The position numbers and the translations under genes are program-made. A stretch of DNA of 64,000 nt from Actinopolyspora alba (GTDB taxonomy: Bacteria; Actinomycetota; Actinomycetes; Mycobacteriales; Pseudonocardiaceae). The first letter of the stretch is position 1, and the number at the start of each line of letters is the position of its first letter. The notes under the pieces were generated by a model that made no database searches, had not been told where the DNA came from, and saw only the letters and a list, made by a program, of their open reading frames with translations. The stretch lies in contig NZ_FOMZ01000018.1 in assembly GCF_900112765.1 (NCBI RefSeq), forward strand, positions 1 through 64,000, read 5' to 3'. Below, piece by piece: positions 42,257 to 53,019 of the stretch.

Positions 42257-43117
42257 TTGACTGACAGCGGTGAAGAACCGAGTCCCGGAGTGGCACCCGA
42301 CAGCCGCGGTCCGGTGGGAACCGTGTTCGTCGCGCTGTACGGCGAGCTCGAACCGCACCCTTGGCGGGAGCCCGACGCGGAGCAGGATCTCTACGCCTTG
42401 TTCCACGCCAGGTCAAAAGCCATGGGGTGGCTGGACGATGTCGGTACGAGTGCCCGGAAGACCGCCACCGGGCAGCTCACGGATGTGAGACAGGTCGGAG
42501 CCACGGGCCTGTGGGGCATGAACGATGCCGGACTCGAGCACCCGCTCTCCGACCCCGAGGTGCCGCTGGCCGCGTGGGTCCAGGTGGGGGTGCGACCGCT
42601 GACCGAAGAACGACCGATACCTGTGCAGCCCTTCCTGCGCTGCGTCGGTGACGCGGTGGCACGGATCGGGACGCTGCGGCTGCGAGCGGTACAGCTGCTG
42701 CTGCCAGTTCAATGTCTCGATCCAGCCGCTTCCCGGATGCCGCCCTCGCTGTTCACCGCCGACTGGTTCCTGAGCGGTGCTCCGCGAACCGGTCTTCCGG
42801 TGCGGGTCACGCTGGACAGCGGGCAGGAGCCCTACCTGCCCGAGGCCGTGTCCGGGATCCGGGAGCGGATCAACCGACAGAACCAGGAAGTGTTCGTGTG
42901 TCGGACGCACTCACCTGAGGGTCACGAGCCGTTGGCCTTGCGGCCTCCGTTCGGGGATCACCTCTGGAACGGGCCGTCGCTGCACCGGACGACCTTCCAC
43001 GGCACCCTCGCCGAGTGGTCGCTGGACGCCCTGGGCTGGCTCGGTGGTTTCCTGGCGGATCTCAGTGCCTGCCAGGGCGTCGACACCCCGCTGGTGCTCA
43101 CCGCCGTTCCGGAGTGA
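42257..43117 (+). CDS. Hypothetical protein
   Basis: A 286-residue protein with a TTG start 9 bp after the secreted-protein gene. VGTVFVALYGELEPHPWREP at the start, then WVQVGVRPLTEERPIPVQPF, AVQLLLPVQCLDP and FHGTLAEWSLDALGWLGGFLADLSA at the end suggest a soluble alpha/beta protein of two similar halves. There is no signal peptide and no catalytic motif I can name. Relatives I recall in actinomycetes are unannotated. A REP pair and a terminator follow. Confidence 0.65.
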   Translation: MTDSGEEPSPGVAPDSRGPVGTVFVALYGELEPHPWREPDAEQDLYALFHARSKAMGWLDDVGTSARKTATGQLTDVRQVGATGLWGMNDAGLEHPLSDPEVPLAAWVQVGVRPLTEERPIPVQPFLRCVGDAVARIGTLRLRAVQLLLPVQCLDPAASRMPPSLFTADWFLSGAPRTGLPVRVTLDSGQEPYLPEAVSGIRERINRQNQEVFVCRTHSPEGHEPLALRPPFGDHLWNGPSLHRTTFHGTLAEWSLDALGWLGGFLADLSACQGVDTPLVLTAVPE

Positions 43118-43125
43118 CCGAGCTG

Positions 43126-43208
43126 TCGATTTCTCGCGAAATCGCCGCGCGGGTGGTGCGGAGTGGTTCGGCCGACCTCGGGGCGGCGTCGATTTCTCGC
43201 GAAATGTA
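43126..43208. repeat. REP-like palindrome pair
   Basis: ATTTCTCGCGAAAT at 43129-43142 and again at 43192-43205, 63 bp apart in the same orientation, starting 12 bp after the hypothetical gene's stop. Confidence 0.75.
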
Positions 43209-43304
43209 CGTGGGGAGGGGCGGTGCTGCTCCGCCGAACGGTGTCGGACGGCACAGGGGCCGCGCGGTACGGGACCGGAGAGGAAGCGGAGCCGGGCACA
43301 AAGC

Positions 43305-43336
43305 GGGGCCGGACTCCCGAATGGGAATCCGGCCCC
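43305..43336. terminator. Bidirectional terminator hairpin
   Basis: GGGGCCGGACTCCC (43305-43318) and GGGAATCCGGCCCC (43323-43336) pair with one mismatch around GAAT. It lies between the convergent hypothetical gene and the Fe-S reductase gene. Confidence 0.7.
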
Positions 43337-43431
43337 GTTCGTCGAACGAAAGCCTCTGGCCGGGAACTCGGGTGGCCGGGAACTCGGGCCCGCGCGGGGA
43401 ACGCCACCCCGTGAGGGGACTACGGCCTCGG

Positions 43432-45690
43432 TCAGCCGCTGGACTCGGCGCTCGCCGCGACGCCGTCCGAGTCCTGGGCCCCGTCACCGCCGGAACCGTC
43501 ACCGTCGGTGCCGCGCTTGACCGACTGCAGCAGCAGCTGCGCCACGTCGACGACCTCGACGTTCTCCGAGGCCACCTGCTCGTTCTGCCGCGTGGTCATC
43601 CCGTCGGTGAGCATGACCTTGCAGAACGGGCAGCCGGTGGCGACCTTCGACGACGCGGTGCCCAGTGCCTCGTCCACCCGGTCGAGGTTGATCCGCTTGC
43701 CGGTGCGCTCCTCCATCCACATCCGGGCGCCGCCCGCGCCGCAGCACATCGCGCGGTCGGCGTGGCGGGGCATCTCGCGGAACGAGGCGCCCGAGGCGTT
43801 GACCAGGTCACGCGGCGGTTCGTAGACCTTGTTGTGCCTGCCGATGTAGCACGGGTCGTGGTAGGTGACGTCCTCGGTGACCGGGGCCACCGGGACCAGC
43901 CGCTTCTCCCGCACCAGCCGGTTGAGCAGCTGCGTGTGGTGCACCACCTCGTAGTTGCCGCCCAGCTGGCCGTACTCGTTGGCCAGGCTGTTGAAGCAGT
44001 GCGCGCAGGTCGCGACGATCTTGCGCTTGCCGGGCTCGCGGTTCTCGAACACCGAGTTCAGCGTTTCCACGTTCTGCTCGGCCAGCGTCTGGAACAGGAA
44101 CTCGTTGCCCGCGCGGCGCGCCGGGTCACCGGTGCAGCCCTCGTCCGGGCCGAGCACGGTGTACTTCACGCCCGCGATGTGCAGTAGTTCGGCGACCGCC
44201 TGCGTGGTCTTCTTCGCGCGGTCCTCGAACGCGCCCGCGCAACCGACCCAGAACAGGTACTCGACGTCCTCTTCGAGTTCACCGTCGAAGACCGGGACCT
44301 CGAAGTCGAGGTCCTTGGCCCAGGCCAGCCGGTCCTTGTTGTTCTGGCCCCACGGGTTGCCCTTGTTCTCCAGGTTCTTGAACATCCCGCCCAGCTCGGT
44401 GGGGAAGTTCGACTCGATCATCACCTGGTAACGCCGCATGTCGACGATGTGGTCGACGTGCTCGATGTCCACCGGGCACTGCTCGACGCAGGCGCCGCAG
44501 CTGGTGCAGGCCCACAGCACCTCGGGGTCGATGATCCCGGCTTCCTCGGGGCCGCCCACCAGCGGTTTCTCCGACTCGGCCAGCGCGAGGGCGTCGATCT
44601 TGCCCAGTCGCTCGTCCGCGTCGTCACCGGTGATGCCTGCCTCCTCACCGGTCATGGGGTTCTTCTTGCCGCCCTCCAGCAGGTAGGGCGCCTTGGCGTA
44701 GGCGTGGTCGCGCAGGCTGGTGATCAGCATCTTCGGCGACAGCGGCTTGGCCGTGTTCCAAGCCGGGCACTGCGACTGGCAACGCCCGCACTCGGTGCAG
44801 GTGGTGAAGTCCAGCCAGCCCTTCCAGGAAAAGTCCTCCACCTGACCGGCACCGAAGGTGTCGCTGTCCGGTTCGGCCTCCTCGAAGTCGATCGGGGCGC
44901 CGTTGCTCATCATCGGCTTCAGCGCGCCCAGCGCGGTGCGCTCGGGATCGCGCTTGAAGTAGATGTTGAAGAACGCGGTGAACCGGTGCCAGGCCACGCC
45001 CATGGTGATGTTCGAGGCGATGACGATGACCCAGATCATCGCCGAGAGGATCTTGAACGCGGCGAACAGCGAGACCGCGAACGCGCTGGCGGGCAGTATG
45101 CTGCCCAGCGCGAAGCTCACCGGTGCCGACCACACCGGGGCGTGGAACAGGTCGGAGGAGACCTTGAACGAGCGCAGGCCCATGATGCCCACGCCTTCCA
45201 GCACCACCACGGCTTCGACGAAGTAGGCCTGCCAGAAGTTGGAGCCCGCGAACCGGGAGACCCTGCCCGCGCGGCGCGGGTGGTTGAGCTGGCGTATGGC
45301 GCTGAGCCAGATGCCGCCGAGGATGGTGGTCACGCCCAGGATCTCGACGATCAGGTTCCAGGGGCCGAACGATCCCAGCCACGGGATCTCGAACGGGGCG
45401 TGGAAGACTTCGCCGTAGGCGACCAGCACGCTCAGGCTGAGTCCGCCGAAGCCCAGCATGACGAACCAGTGGGCCACTCCCACGTGGCTCCACTTGAGCA
45501 TCCTGGTGTGCCCGAGGACTTCCTTGAGCATGTTGGAGAATCGGGTGCCGAACGGCCCCTTGCGGTTCGGATCCGGTTGTCCGAGCCGGATGGATCGCAC
45601 CATCCGTCGAACGGTCCTGACCACCATGACCACCGCGACCGCGGTCACGGCAAGACAGATCAGGCCCAGGACGAGCTGCAGGGCTACCAT
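43432..45690 (-). CDS. Membrane-bound Fe-S reductase (HdrD-like, Rv0338c-type)
   Basis: A 752-residue protein. Residues 1-270 hold about six TM helices of the cytochrome b/NarI-like kind. Two 4Fe-4S clusters follow: CTECGRCQSQCPAW and CTSCGACVEQCPVDIEH. Two CCG-type cysteine-rich domains complete it (VGCAGAFEDRA; CAHCFNSLANEYG ... DPCYIGRHNKVYEPP ... CCGAGGARMWMEE). This is the layout of heterodisulfide-reductase-like membrane oxidoreductases and of mycobacterial Rv0338c. It probably passes electrons between a cytoplasmic donor and menaquinone. ATG 45690 has AGGAGG upstream; the longer in-frame ORF has a non-membrane-like extension. Confidence 0.88.
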   Translation of the reverse strand: MVALQLVLGLICLAVTAVAVVMVVRTVRRMVRSIRLGQPDPNRKGPFGTRFSNMLKEVLGHTRMLKWSHVGVAHWFVMLGFGGLSLSVLVAYGEVFHAPFEIPWLGSFGPWNLIVEILGVTTILGGIWLSAIRQLNHPRRAGRVSRFAGSNFWQAYFVEAVVVLEGVGIMGLRSFKVSSDLFHAPVWSAPVSFALGSILPASAFAVSLFAAFKILSAMIWVIVIASNITMGVAWHRFTAFFNIYFKRDPERTALGALKPMMSNGAPIDFEEAEPDSDTFGAGQVEDFSWKGWLDFTTCTECGRCQSQCPAWNTAKPLSPKMLITSLRDHAYAKAPYLLEGGKKNPMTGEEAGITGDDADERLGKIDALALAESEKPLVGGPEEAGIIDPEVLWACTSCGACVEQCPVDIEHVDHIVDMRRYQVMIESNFPTELGGMFKNLENKGNPWGQNNKDRLAWAKDLDFEVPVFDGELEEDVEYLFWVGCAGAFEDRAKKTTQAVAELLHIAGVKYTVLGPDEGCTGDPARRAGNEFLFQTLAEQNVETLNSVFENREPGKRKIVATCAHCFNSLANEYGQLGGNYEVVHHTQLLNRLVREKRLVPVAPVTEDVTYHDPCYIGRHNKVYEPPRDLVNASGASFREMPRHADRAMCCGAGGARMWMEERTGKRINLDRVDEALGTASSKVATGCPFCKVMLTDGMTTRQNEQVASENVEVVDVAQLLLQSVKRGTDGDGSGGDGAQDSDGVAASAESSG

Positions 45691-46205
45691 GCTCGTGGCC
45701 TCCTGTTCGCGGGTTTGGACGCTGAGCTTAGCCTCTATTACTCGCCGGTAACCATAGGGGCGTCGCTCGTGGTGGGAACAGTCGGTGATTGTGCGAGACG
45801 GCGACACGAAAGACTAGCCGGGCGTGGGGTCGTCCGCCTGCCGTCAGCGCGGAATCCGGGGAAGCGTAACAGAACGCTACGCTGTGCTGTTCGCGCTGCG
45901 CAGCGCGGGTATGTCTGATTCTTTGCCGCTCCTCGGGGGCGTGCCGATCGAGGCCGCGGGGGCGGCGCGACGGCGTTGTCGAGCCCGGATGGATCGAGGT
46001 CATGGCGGGTGCGATTTTCGCCACTCTCGTGGCCTGAAGCCGACTTTGATCGATCCAGTCGGAACCATCGCGGTGCGGTCCGGTGTCGCCGTTGTGGTGA
46101 AACGGTCCCGGCGTGACCGGTACTTCGGTATCCTTTTCGGATACCGCGCCGGGGCGTGAACATCGCGCCGCGTGGTGAGACCTCGGGAACGGCCAGTCGG
46201 GAGGC
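45691..46205. promoter_or_regulatory. Divergent intergenic region with palindromes
   Basis: A 515-bp gap between the leftward Fe-S reductase gene and the rightward DUF1707 gene; no gene is supported. CGGTATCC-TTTTC-GGATACCG (46126-46146) is a perfect inverted repeat ~60 bp before the DUF1707 gene. CGCGCTGCGCAGCGCG (45892-45907) is a perfect palindrome in the middle. Confidence 0.45.
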
Positions 46206-46208
46206 GTG

Positions 46209-46712
46209 ATGTCCGGCCCAGCAGCGAGTGGCCCGGATGCGAGCGGCCCGAACGAACGGGAAGTGCGCGCCTCGGACGCCGAGCGGGAGGCGGTCGCCGA
46301 GCGGCTGCGCCTCGCGATGAACGAGGGCAGGCTCGACATATCCGAGTTCGACGAACGGGTCGGGCAGGCATACGCCGCGGTGACCCGCGCCGAGCTGGAA
46401 CCGCTGACGCGGGATCTTCCGATCCCCTCCGAACCCGCCCGACAGACGCGCTCGGCAGCCCCGGAAGCCGAGGAGGAGGGCGAGCGACCGGTCGAGCGGA
46501 AACGCGGGCGGCCGCGGAGCCGGAGCGCCGAGTGGCGGGACTGGGCGGGGACCTCCTTCGTGCTCGTCGGTATCTGGCTGATCACCTCGATCGCGTCCGG
46601 TGGCCCCAACTTCTTCTGGCCGATCTTCCCGATGGGCATCTGGGCCGTGATCCTGCTGTCCTCGATGATCTTCGGCTCCGGCGAGGACGAGCGCGGTGGT
46701 CGGCAGCGCTGA
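46209..46712 (+). CDS. DUF1707 (SHOCT-like) and two-TM membrane protein
   Basis: A 167-residue protein. The N-terminal DUF1707 domain has EVRASDAEREAVAERLRLAMNEGRLDISEFDERVGQAYAAVTRAELEPLTRDLP, nearly the family consensus. A basic/acidic linker follows, then two TM helices (SFVLVGIWLITSIA; FWPIFPMGIWAVILLSSMIF). DUF1707 is thought to be a short helical module for membrane or DNA tethering; the function is unknown. ATG 46209 is preferred to the adjacent GTG 46206 because GGGAGG is too close to the latter. Confidence 0.85.
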   Translation: MSGPAASGPDASGPNEREVRASDAEREAVAERLRLAMNEGRLDISEFDERVGQAYAAVTRAELEPLTRDLPIPSEPARQTRSAAPEAEEEGERPVERKRGRPRSRSAEWRDWAGTSFVLVGIWLITSIASGGPNFFWPIFPMGIWAVILLSSMIFGSGEDERGGRQR

Positions 46713-46766
46713 GCGGACACATCGACACTCCGGATCGGCGGCGGTACATTAAAGAAGTAGTACAGT

Positions 46767-46783
46767 CGTTCAAATTTCGGACG
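46767..46783 (+). promoter_or_regulatory. Candidate TetR operator before the SMR gene
   Basis: CGTTCAAATTTCGGACG is an imperfect 17-bp palindrome, 45 bp before the TTG start of the SMR exporter gene, close to TACATTAAAG and GTAGTACAG, which could be promoter parts. The TetR gene that follows the exporter is the obvious regulator. Confidence 0.4.
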
Positions 46784-46827
46784 GTTCGCGGTAGCCGCGA
46801 CGATCCGTACTGGAGTTCGGAGGTCAG

Positions 46828-47151
46828 TTGGCCTACATCGTGTTGGTGGCGGCGATCCTGTCGGAAGTGATCGGCACCATATCGCTGCGGTTCGTCGACG
46901 GGCTGAGCAGGCCGCTTCCCCTGGTGCTGGTGGTGCTCGGGTACGGCTCCGCGTTCGTGGCGCTGGCGAACGTGCTCAAGATGGGCATCCCCGTCGGGGT
47001 CGCCTACGCCATCTGGTCGGCAGCGGGAGTGGCACTCGTGGTGCTGATCGGTGCGTTGTTCCTGAACGAGACCATGACCCTGACCCAGATCGCGGGGATC
47101 CTGCTGATCATCGGTGGTGTGGTCGCGCTGGAGGCGGGAGGCGCGCATTGA
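46828..47151 (+). CDS. SMR-family multidrug efflux protein
   Basis: A 107-residue, four-TM protein. AYIVLVAAILSEVIGTISLR carries the essential membrane Glu of TM1, then YGSAFVALANVLKMGIPVGVAYAIWSAAGVALVVLIG (the YAIW signature of TM3) and LNETMTLTQIAGILLIIGGVVAL (TM4). SMR proteins are dimers that exchange protons for quaternary cations or guanidinium-type compounds. The TTG start follows GGAGTTCGG. It overlaps the TetR gene (TTGA), so the exporter and its regulator form one operon. Confidence 0.9.
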   Translation: MAYIVLVAAILSEVIGTISLRFVDGLSRPLPLVLVVLGYGSAFVALANVLKMGIPVGVAYAIWSAAGVALVVLIGALFLNETMTLTQIAGILLIIGGVVALEAGGAH

Positions 47152-47735
47152 CCCACGACGGCAATCCGACCGAGCACTCCGACGGGCGTCGCGCCAAGGG
47201 GGAACGCAGACGCAGGGCCATCATCGACGCCACCCTGCGCGTGATCGAACGGGACGGCATCGCGGGAGTCAGCCACCGCAACATCGCGCGGGAGGCGGCC
47301 GTGCCGCCGGCTTCGGTCGTCTACTACTTCGAGAGCATCGACGGGGTGCTGATCGCGGCCCTGCTGGAGAGCTGCGAGACGATGATCGCCGAGCTGCGCG
47401 AACTCGCCGAACAAGTGGTCGACGACCCCGAAGGGTGGGTCACCGCCACCGCCGAGATGCTCTCCCGCATGGTCCGGGAGCAGCGCGGCCGGACACTGGC
47501 CGAGTACGAGCTCTACCTGCTCGCCGCGCGCAGGCCCGCGCTGCGCCCGGCCGCCCGCCGCTGGATCGAGGTGGCCACCGGATACGTGCACGACACCGGA
47601 ACGAGCGACACCGGCGCGGTACGCGCGCTGCCCGCCGCCATCGACGGGCTGCTGATGCAGGCCCTGATCGCCGAGGAACCGCCCGGTCCCGAGGAGTTCC
47701 GCCCGGTGCTGGCCCACCTGGTCTCCGAGCGTTGA
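47148..47735 (+). CDS. TetR-family regulator of the SMR operon
   Basis: A 195-residue repressor. The helix-turn-helix is RRRRAIIDATLRVIERDGIAG then HRNIAREAAVPPASVVYYFESIDGVL, a standard TetR domain. The rest is a helical ligand domain with EYELYLLAARRPALRPAARRW. The TTG start overlaps the SMR stop. It probably represses the SMR-tetR transcript from the palindrome near 46767 and is released by the exported drug; that is inference from the arrangement. Confidence 0.9.
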   Translation: MTHDGNPTEHSDGRRAKGERRRRAIIDATLRVIERDGIAGVSHRNIAREAAVPPASVVYYFESIDGVLIAALLESCETMIAELRELAEQVVDDPEGWVTATAEMLSRMVREQRGRTLAEYELYLLAARRPALRPAARRWIEVATGYVHDTGTSDTGAVRALPAAIDGLLMQALIAEEPPGPEEFRPVLAHLVSER

Positions 47736-47833
47736 CGGTCACTGTCACCACTCAACGGAGGACGCCCCTGGATGAGAACCGAGGAGGCCCGCCACGGCGG
47801 CGAAACCCCGCGAACCGAGTCGACGAAGTCGGC

Positions 47834-48700
47834 TCAGAGCCTGCAGGCTTCCAGCCGCGTCACCAGGATCTCGGTGGCCCCCACCTCGGCGAGCTTGTCC
47901 ATCACGTCCTGCACGTCCGCCCTGGGCACCATCGCCCGTACCGCTACCCAGCCGGGCTCGGTGAGACTGGAGATGGTGGGAGACTCCTTGCCCGGCGTGA
48001 TCGCCGTCGCCGTCTCCAGTGCCGAATCCGGACAGTTGTAGTCCATCACCACGTAGGAACGGGCGTCGAGCACACCCCGCAGCCGCTGCCCCAGCACCTC
48101 GACGGCGTGCTCGCGCTCCTCACCGAGGGAGGCACCCGCGCCGCGAACGAGCACGGCCTGCGAGCGCAGGATCGGTTCGCCGAGGGTGGTCAGCCCCGCA
48201 GCGCGCAGCGAGGAGCCCGTCTCGACCACGTCGGCGATCGCCTCGGCCAGCCCGAGCTCCACGGCGGTCTCCACGGCACCGTCCAGTTCGACCGGCTCGA
48301 TGCGGATGCCGTGCCGTGCCGCCGCCTGTTCGGCGAGTTTCGGGAACGAGGTGGCCACCCGCTTACCGTCCAGCTCGGGAACCGAGGTGATCGGACCGTC
48401 GTTGGCGACCGCGAAGTAGAACCGGGAGCTGCCGAAGCCGAGCCGCAGCAGTTCGGTGGTGCTCTCCGCCGTGCCCGCGCCCGCCAGCAGGTCCTGCCCG
48501 GTGATACCGACGTCGAGCACCCCGGCGCCCACGTTGCGCGCGATGTCGCTGGCCCGCCAGAAGATGAATCGCACGTTGTTGCCCCTGTCCTCGGCGAACA
48601 GGGCGCGATGCTCGCGATGAAGCCGGTAGCCCGCCTCCTCGAGTAGCTGGGTGGTCGGACCGTGCAGCGATCCCTTGTTCGGGACGGCGACGCGCAACAT
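47834..48700 (-). CDS. hisG: ATP phosphoribosyltransferase (long form)
   Basis: A 288-residue enzyme for the first step of histidine synthesis, condensing ATP with PRPP. Motifs: LRVAVPNKGSLHGPTTQLLEEAGY at the start, FWRASDIARNVGAGVLDVGITGQDLL, KRVATSFPKLAEQ, AEAIADVVETGSSLRAAGL (the PRPP-binding loop region) and the C-terminal HisG_C regulatory domain (TISSLTEPGWVAVRAMVPRADVQDVMDKLAEVGATEILV) that gives feedback inhibition by histidine. hisE, often next to hisG in actinobacteria, is not present on either side within the window. Confidence 0.95.
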   Translation of the reverse strand: MLRVAVPNKGSLHGPTTQLLEEAGYRLHREHRALFAEDRGNNVRFIFWRASDIARNVGAGVLDVGITGQDLLAGAGTAESTTELLRLGFGSSRFYFAVANDGPITSVPELDGKRVATSFPKLAEQAAARHGIRIEPVELDGAVETAVELGLAEAIADVVETGSSLRAAGLTTLGEPILRSQAVLVRGAGASLGEEREHAVEVLGQRLRGVLDARSYVVMDYNCPDSALETATAITPGKESPTISSLTEPGWVAVRAMVPRADVQDVMDKLAEVGATEILVTRLEACRL

Positions 48701-48983
48701 CAGGCATCCTCAATACGGCGTATGGCCTCCGGGAACGATTCTAATGGTTGCCTCTCGAACGGGGTTCCGGCGCACCCCGCCCCACGGGCTCCGCTGTCCG
48801 TCCGAGTCCGGAATCGCTCCGGGCTCGGACGGGTGGGTGCCCCGGATTCGCACTTTCGGAGTCTCCGGGACCGTTCCGGGTAAATCACCGATACCGTGCC
48901 GCCGCCGTCGGCGGTAACTTGACCTCGTCGGGTGACCGGGCAAGCCCCCTGAGATCCAATCTCTCGAGATCGGAGTGATGACG

Positions 48984-49760
48984 ATGCGCACGGGACTCGC
49001 GGTGGGTGGCGCCGTGCTGGTCCTGCTGGGTGGAGCCGTGCTCGCCTGGGGAGGGCCTTCGGACACCCGGACCGGTTCGCCCTCCGGGGTGTCGGCCGTG
49101 GAGCTGCGTTCGGGCCCGGACGCGGTGGAGATCAGCTACGAGGCCGGTGCCGAACCGAGGGTCCGCGAGGAACGCGACGGCTGGTGGGGCGGCTGGGGGC
49201 GGAGCTCCGAGACGAACTACCGGGTCGAGGACGGCAGGCTCGTGCTCGACACCGATTGCGGCTGGGGCTGTGACGTCGAGTACGAGGTGACGCTGCCCCG
49301 ACGCGTTCCGGTGACCGGCGGACTCGGTTCCGGTTCGCTGGAGGTCACCGGGATGTCCGCCACCGACGTGCGCGTGGGTTCGGGGGCGCTGGAGCTGCGC
49401 GGCATCGACGGGAAGGTGCGTGCCGAGACCGGCTCCGGTGGTATCGAGCTCACCGACATCGGCGGCCCGCTCAACGTCTCGACCGGCAGCGGCCGGATAG
49501 AGGGGGAGGGCATCGACTCCGCCGACGTCACGACGCGGACCAGCTCGGGCGGGATCTCGCTGGAGCTGTCCGATCCGCGTTCGGTGCGTGCCGACACCGG
49601 CTCCGGGAGCATCGAGCTCACCGTCCCCGCGAACGGCTACAGCGTCCGTGCCGACACCGGCAGCGGTTCCACCGACATCGAGGTGCCCCGGGACGCCGAC
49701 GCCGAGCGCTCGCTGCGGTTGTCCACGGGCAGCGGCTCCATCGAGGTCGAGAGCTCCTGA
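48984..49760 (+). CDS. DUF4097-type beta-repeat protein with N-terminal membrane anchor
   Basis: A 258-residue protein. A single TM/signal anchor (LAVGGAVLVLLGGAVLAW) is followed by a DUF4097 beta-solenoid. The repeat TGSGxIEL-type strand occurs at least six times (GSGSLEVTG, GSGALELRG, TGSGGIELTD, TGSGRIEG, TGSGSIELT, TGSGSIEVES). Such proteins are exposed on the cell surface and may act as scaffolds; the function is unknown. ATG 48984 lies 8 nt after GGAG; two earlier starts (GTG 48975, ATG 48978) overlap that ribosome-binding site. Confidence 0.8.
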   Translation: MRTGLAVGGAVLVLLGGAVLAWGGPSDTRTGSPSGVSAVELRSGPDAVEISYEAGAEPRVREERDGWWGGWGRSSETNYRVEDGRLVLDTDCGWGCDVEYEVTLPRRVPVTGGLGSGSLEVTGMSATDVRVGSGALELRGIDGKVRAETGSGGIELTDIGGPLNVSTGSGRIEGEGIDSADVTTRTSSGGISLELSDPRSVRADTGSGSIELTVPANGYSVRADTGSGSTDIEVPRDADAERSLRLSTGSGSIEVESS

Positions 49761-49818
49761 GCGAGCCGACTCGCCGTAACCCCACTCGCTCCTTGCCGGA
49801 GGGACTGTTTCTTCCTGG

Positions 49819-49844
49819 GGGCGCTCGTTCTTCCCGGAGCGCCC
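49819..49844 (+). terminator. Terminator hairpin after the DUF4097 gene
   Basis: GGGCGCTC (49819-49826) pairs with GAGCGCCC (49837-49844) with a 10-nt loop. The following ~300 bp (49845-50143) has no gene and no clear signal. Confidence 0.5.
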
Positions 49845-50143
49845 GCGTGTTCTCGGGGGCCGACCGCGTGCTCCCGGGAAGCGATTGCCCGCCCCGGTAG
49901 CCGGGAATTCCCCGGACGCGGCCGGTCCGGTGCGGTCCCCTCGACGCCGCGGGCAGGCGAGTGCCCGTCGGCCCGTCCGGCGCCGGCTCGTCGACTCGTC
50001 GGAAACGCGGGAGCGCGCCCGGTGTTCCTGCCGCCCCGGATGCGGGGCCGCCACGAGAGCCGCCCCGGCGACACGAATCACACCCTTCGCGACGGGGTCA
50101 TCGGGAACACTCGTGGCTGGTCACGCGTTGTCCGGGCAGGAAC

Positions 50144-50220
50144 CTTGAGCCGCTACGACTCAAAGCCGGTTTGACGGATCGGATTCGGTTCGAGTACTAC
50201 TTGAGTCAGTAGGGCTCAGG
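50144..50220 (+). promoter_or_regulatory. dnaK promoter flanked by two HAIR (HspR) sites
   Basis: CTTGAGC-N7-ACTCAAA (50144-50164) and CTTGAGT-N7-GCTCAGG (50200-50220) both fit the HspR consensus CTTGAGT-N7-ACTCAAG. Between them lie TTGACG (50171-50176) and TACTAC (50195-50200), an 18-bp-spaced promoter. HspR bound at both sites would cover it. The hspR gene closes the same operon, giving feedback control of the heat-shock response. Confidence 0.85.
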
Positions 50221-50266
50221 AGTTATAAGTCCTAAGCAGAGAACCAATACGCTGGAGGAGACTTCA

Positions 50267-52131
<1,865 letters not shown>

Positions 52132-52135
<4 letters not shown>

Positions 52136-52881
52136 CTCCGAACAAGCCAGAACAGGACCGGGGGCCGCAGCAGGCCTCCGGCGCACAGGACGAAGGCGAG
52201 CAGGAGCCCGTCGTGGTGCGGGACCGGCGCAGGATCGACCCGGAAACGGGTGATCTCCGGTCCTCGGACGACAACCAGTCGGATGCCGGTGAGGTGACCG
52301 ACAGCATGTCCGGATCGTTGGACGACGAGCTGGCCAAGGTGGCGGCCGAGGCCGACGCGGTGGAGACCGCGGCGGAGGCCGAGGCGCCCACCTCGGACGC
52401 GGAGACCGAGCTGCGTCGGCAGGTGGAGGAACTCACCGCGGACGTCAAGCGTGTGCAGGCCGAGTACGCCAACTACCGCAAGCGCGTCGAGCGCGACCGG
52501 GACTCGGTGATCAACAACGCGAAGGCGTCCGTGGCGGAGTCCCTGCTCACCGTGCTGGACGATCTCGAGCGCGCCGAGTCGCACGGCGATCTCACCGGCC
52601 CGTTCAAGGCCGTCGCGGACAAGCTCAACGCCGCGCTGGCCGACGCCGGGCTGGAGGGCTTCGGCCAGGAGGGCGACGAGTTCGACCCGAGCGTGCACGA
52701 GGCGGTCCAGCACGAGACCTCCTCCGAGGTCTCCGGGCCCACGGTGACGACGGTGCTGCGCCGTGGTTACCGCTTCGGTGAGCGGGTGCTGCGCCCGGCG
52801 ATGGTCGGAGTCACCGACTACGAGCCCGACGGGAACGGTGCCGAGCCGGAATCGCAGGGCGAGACATCCGAACAAGGCTGA
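52132..52881 (+). CDS. grpE: Nucleotide exchange factor GrpE
   Basis: A 249-residue protein. The first ~95 residues are an acidic, low-complexity extension typical of actinobacteria. The GrpE domain follows: [31 protein letters not shown] (long helix), [31 protein letters not shown] and the C-terminal beta-wing [24 protein letters not shown]. It releases ADP from DnaK. The GTG at 52132 overlaps the dnaK stop. Confidence 0.96.
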
Positions 52882-53019
52882 TTCACGAGACTGCTTAGGA
52901 ACCGCCGTGTTCAGTAACCGTTACGGGCTCGCACCCGCGTTCTCGCGAGGAGGTTCACCGCTTTTCGGTGAACCGTCGTGGCGCACGTCAACGGATCGAG
53001 ACGGAAGGAGGGGCGTCCG

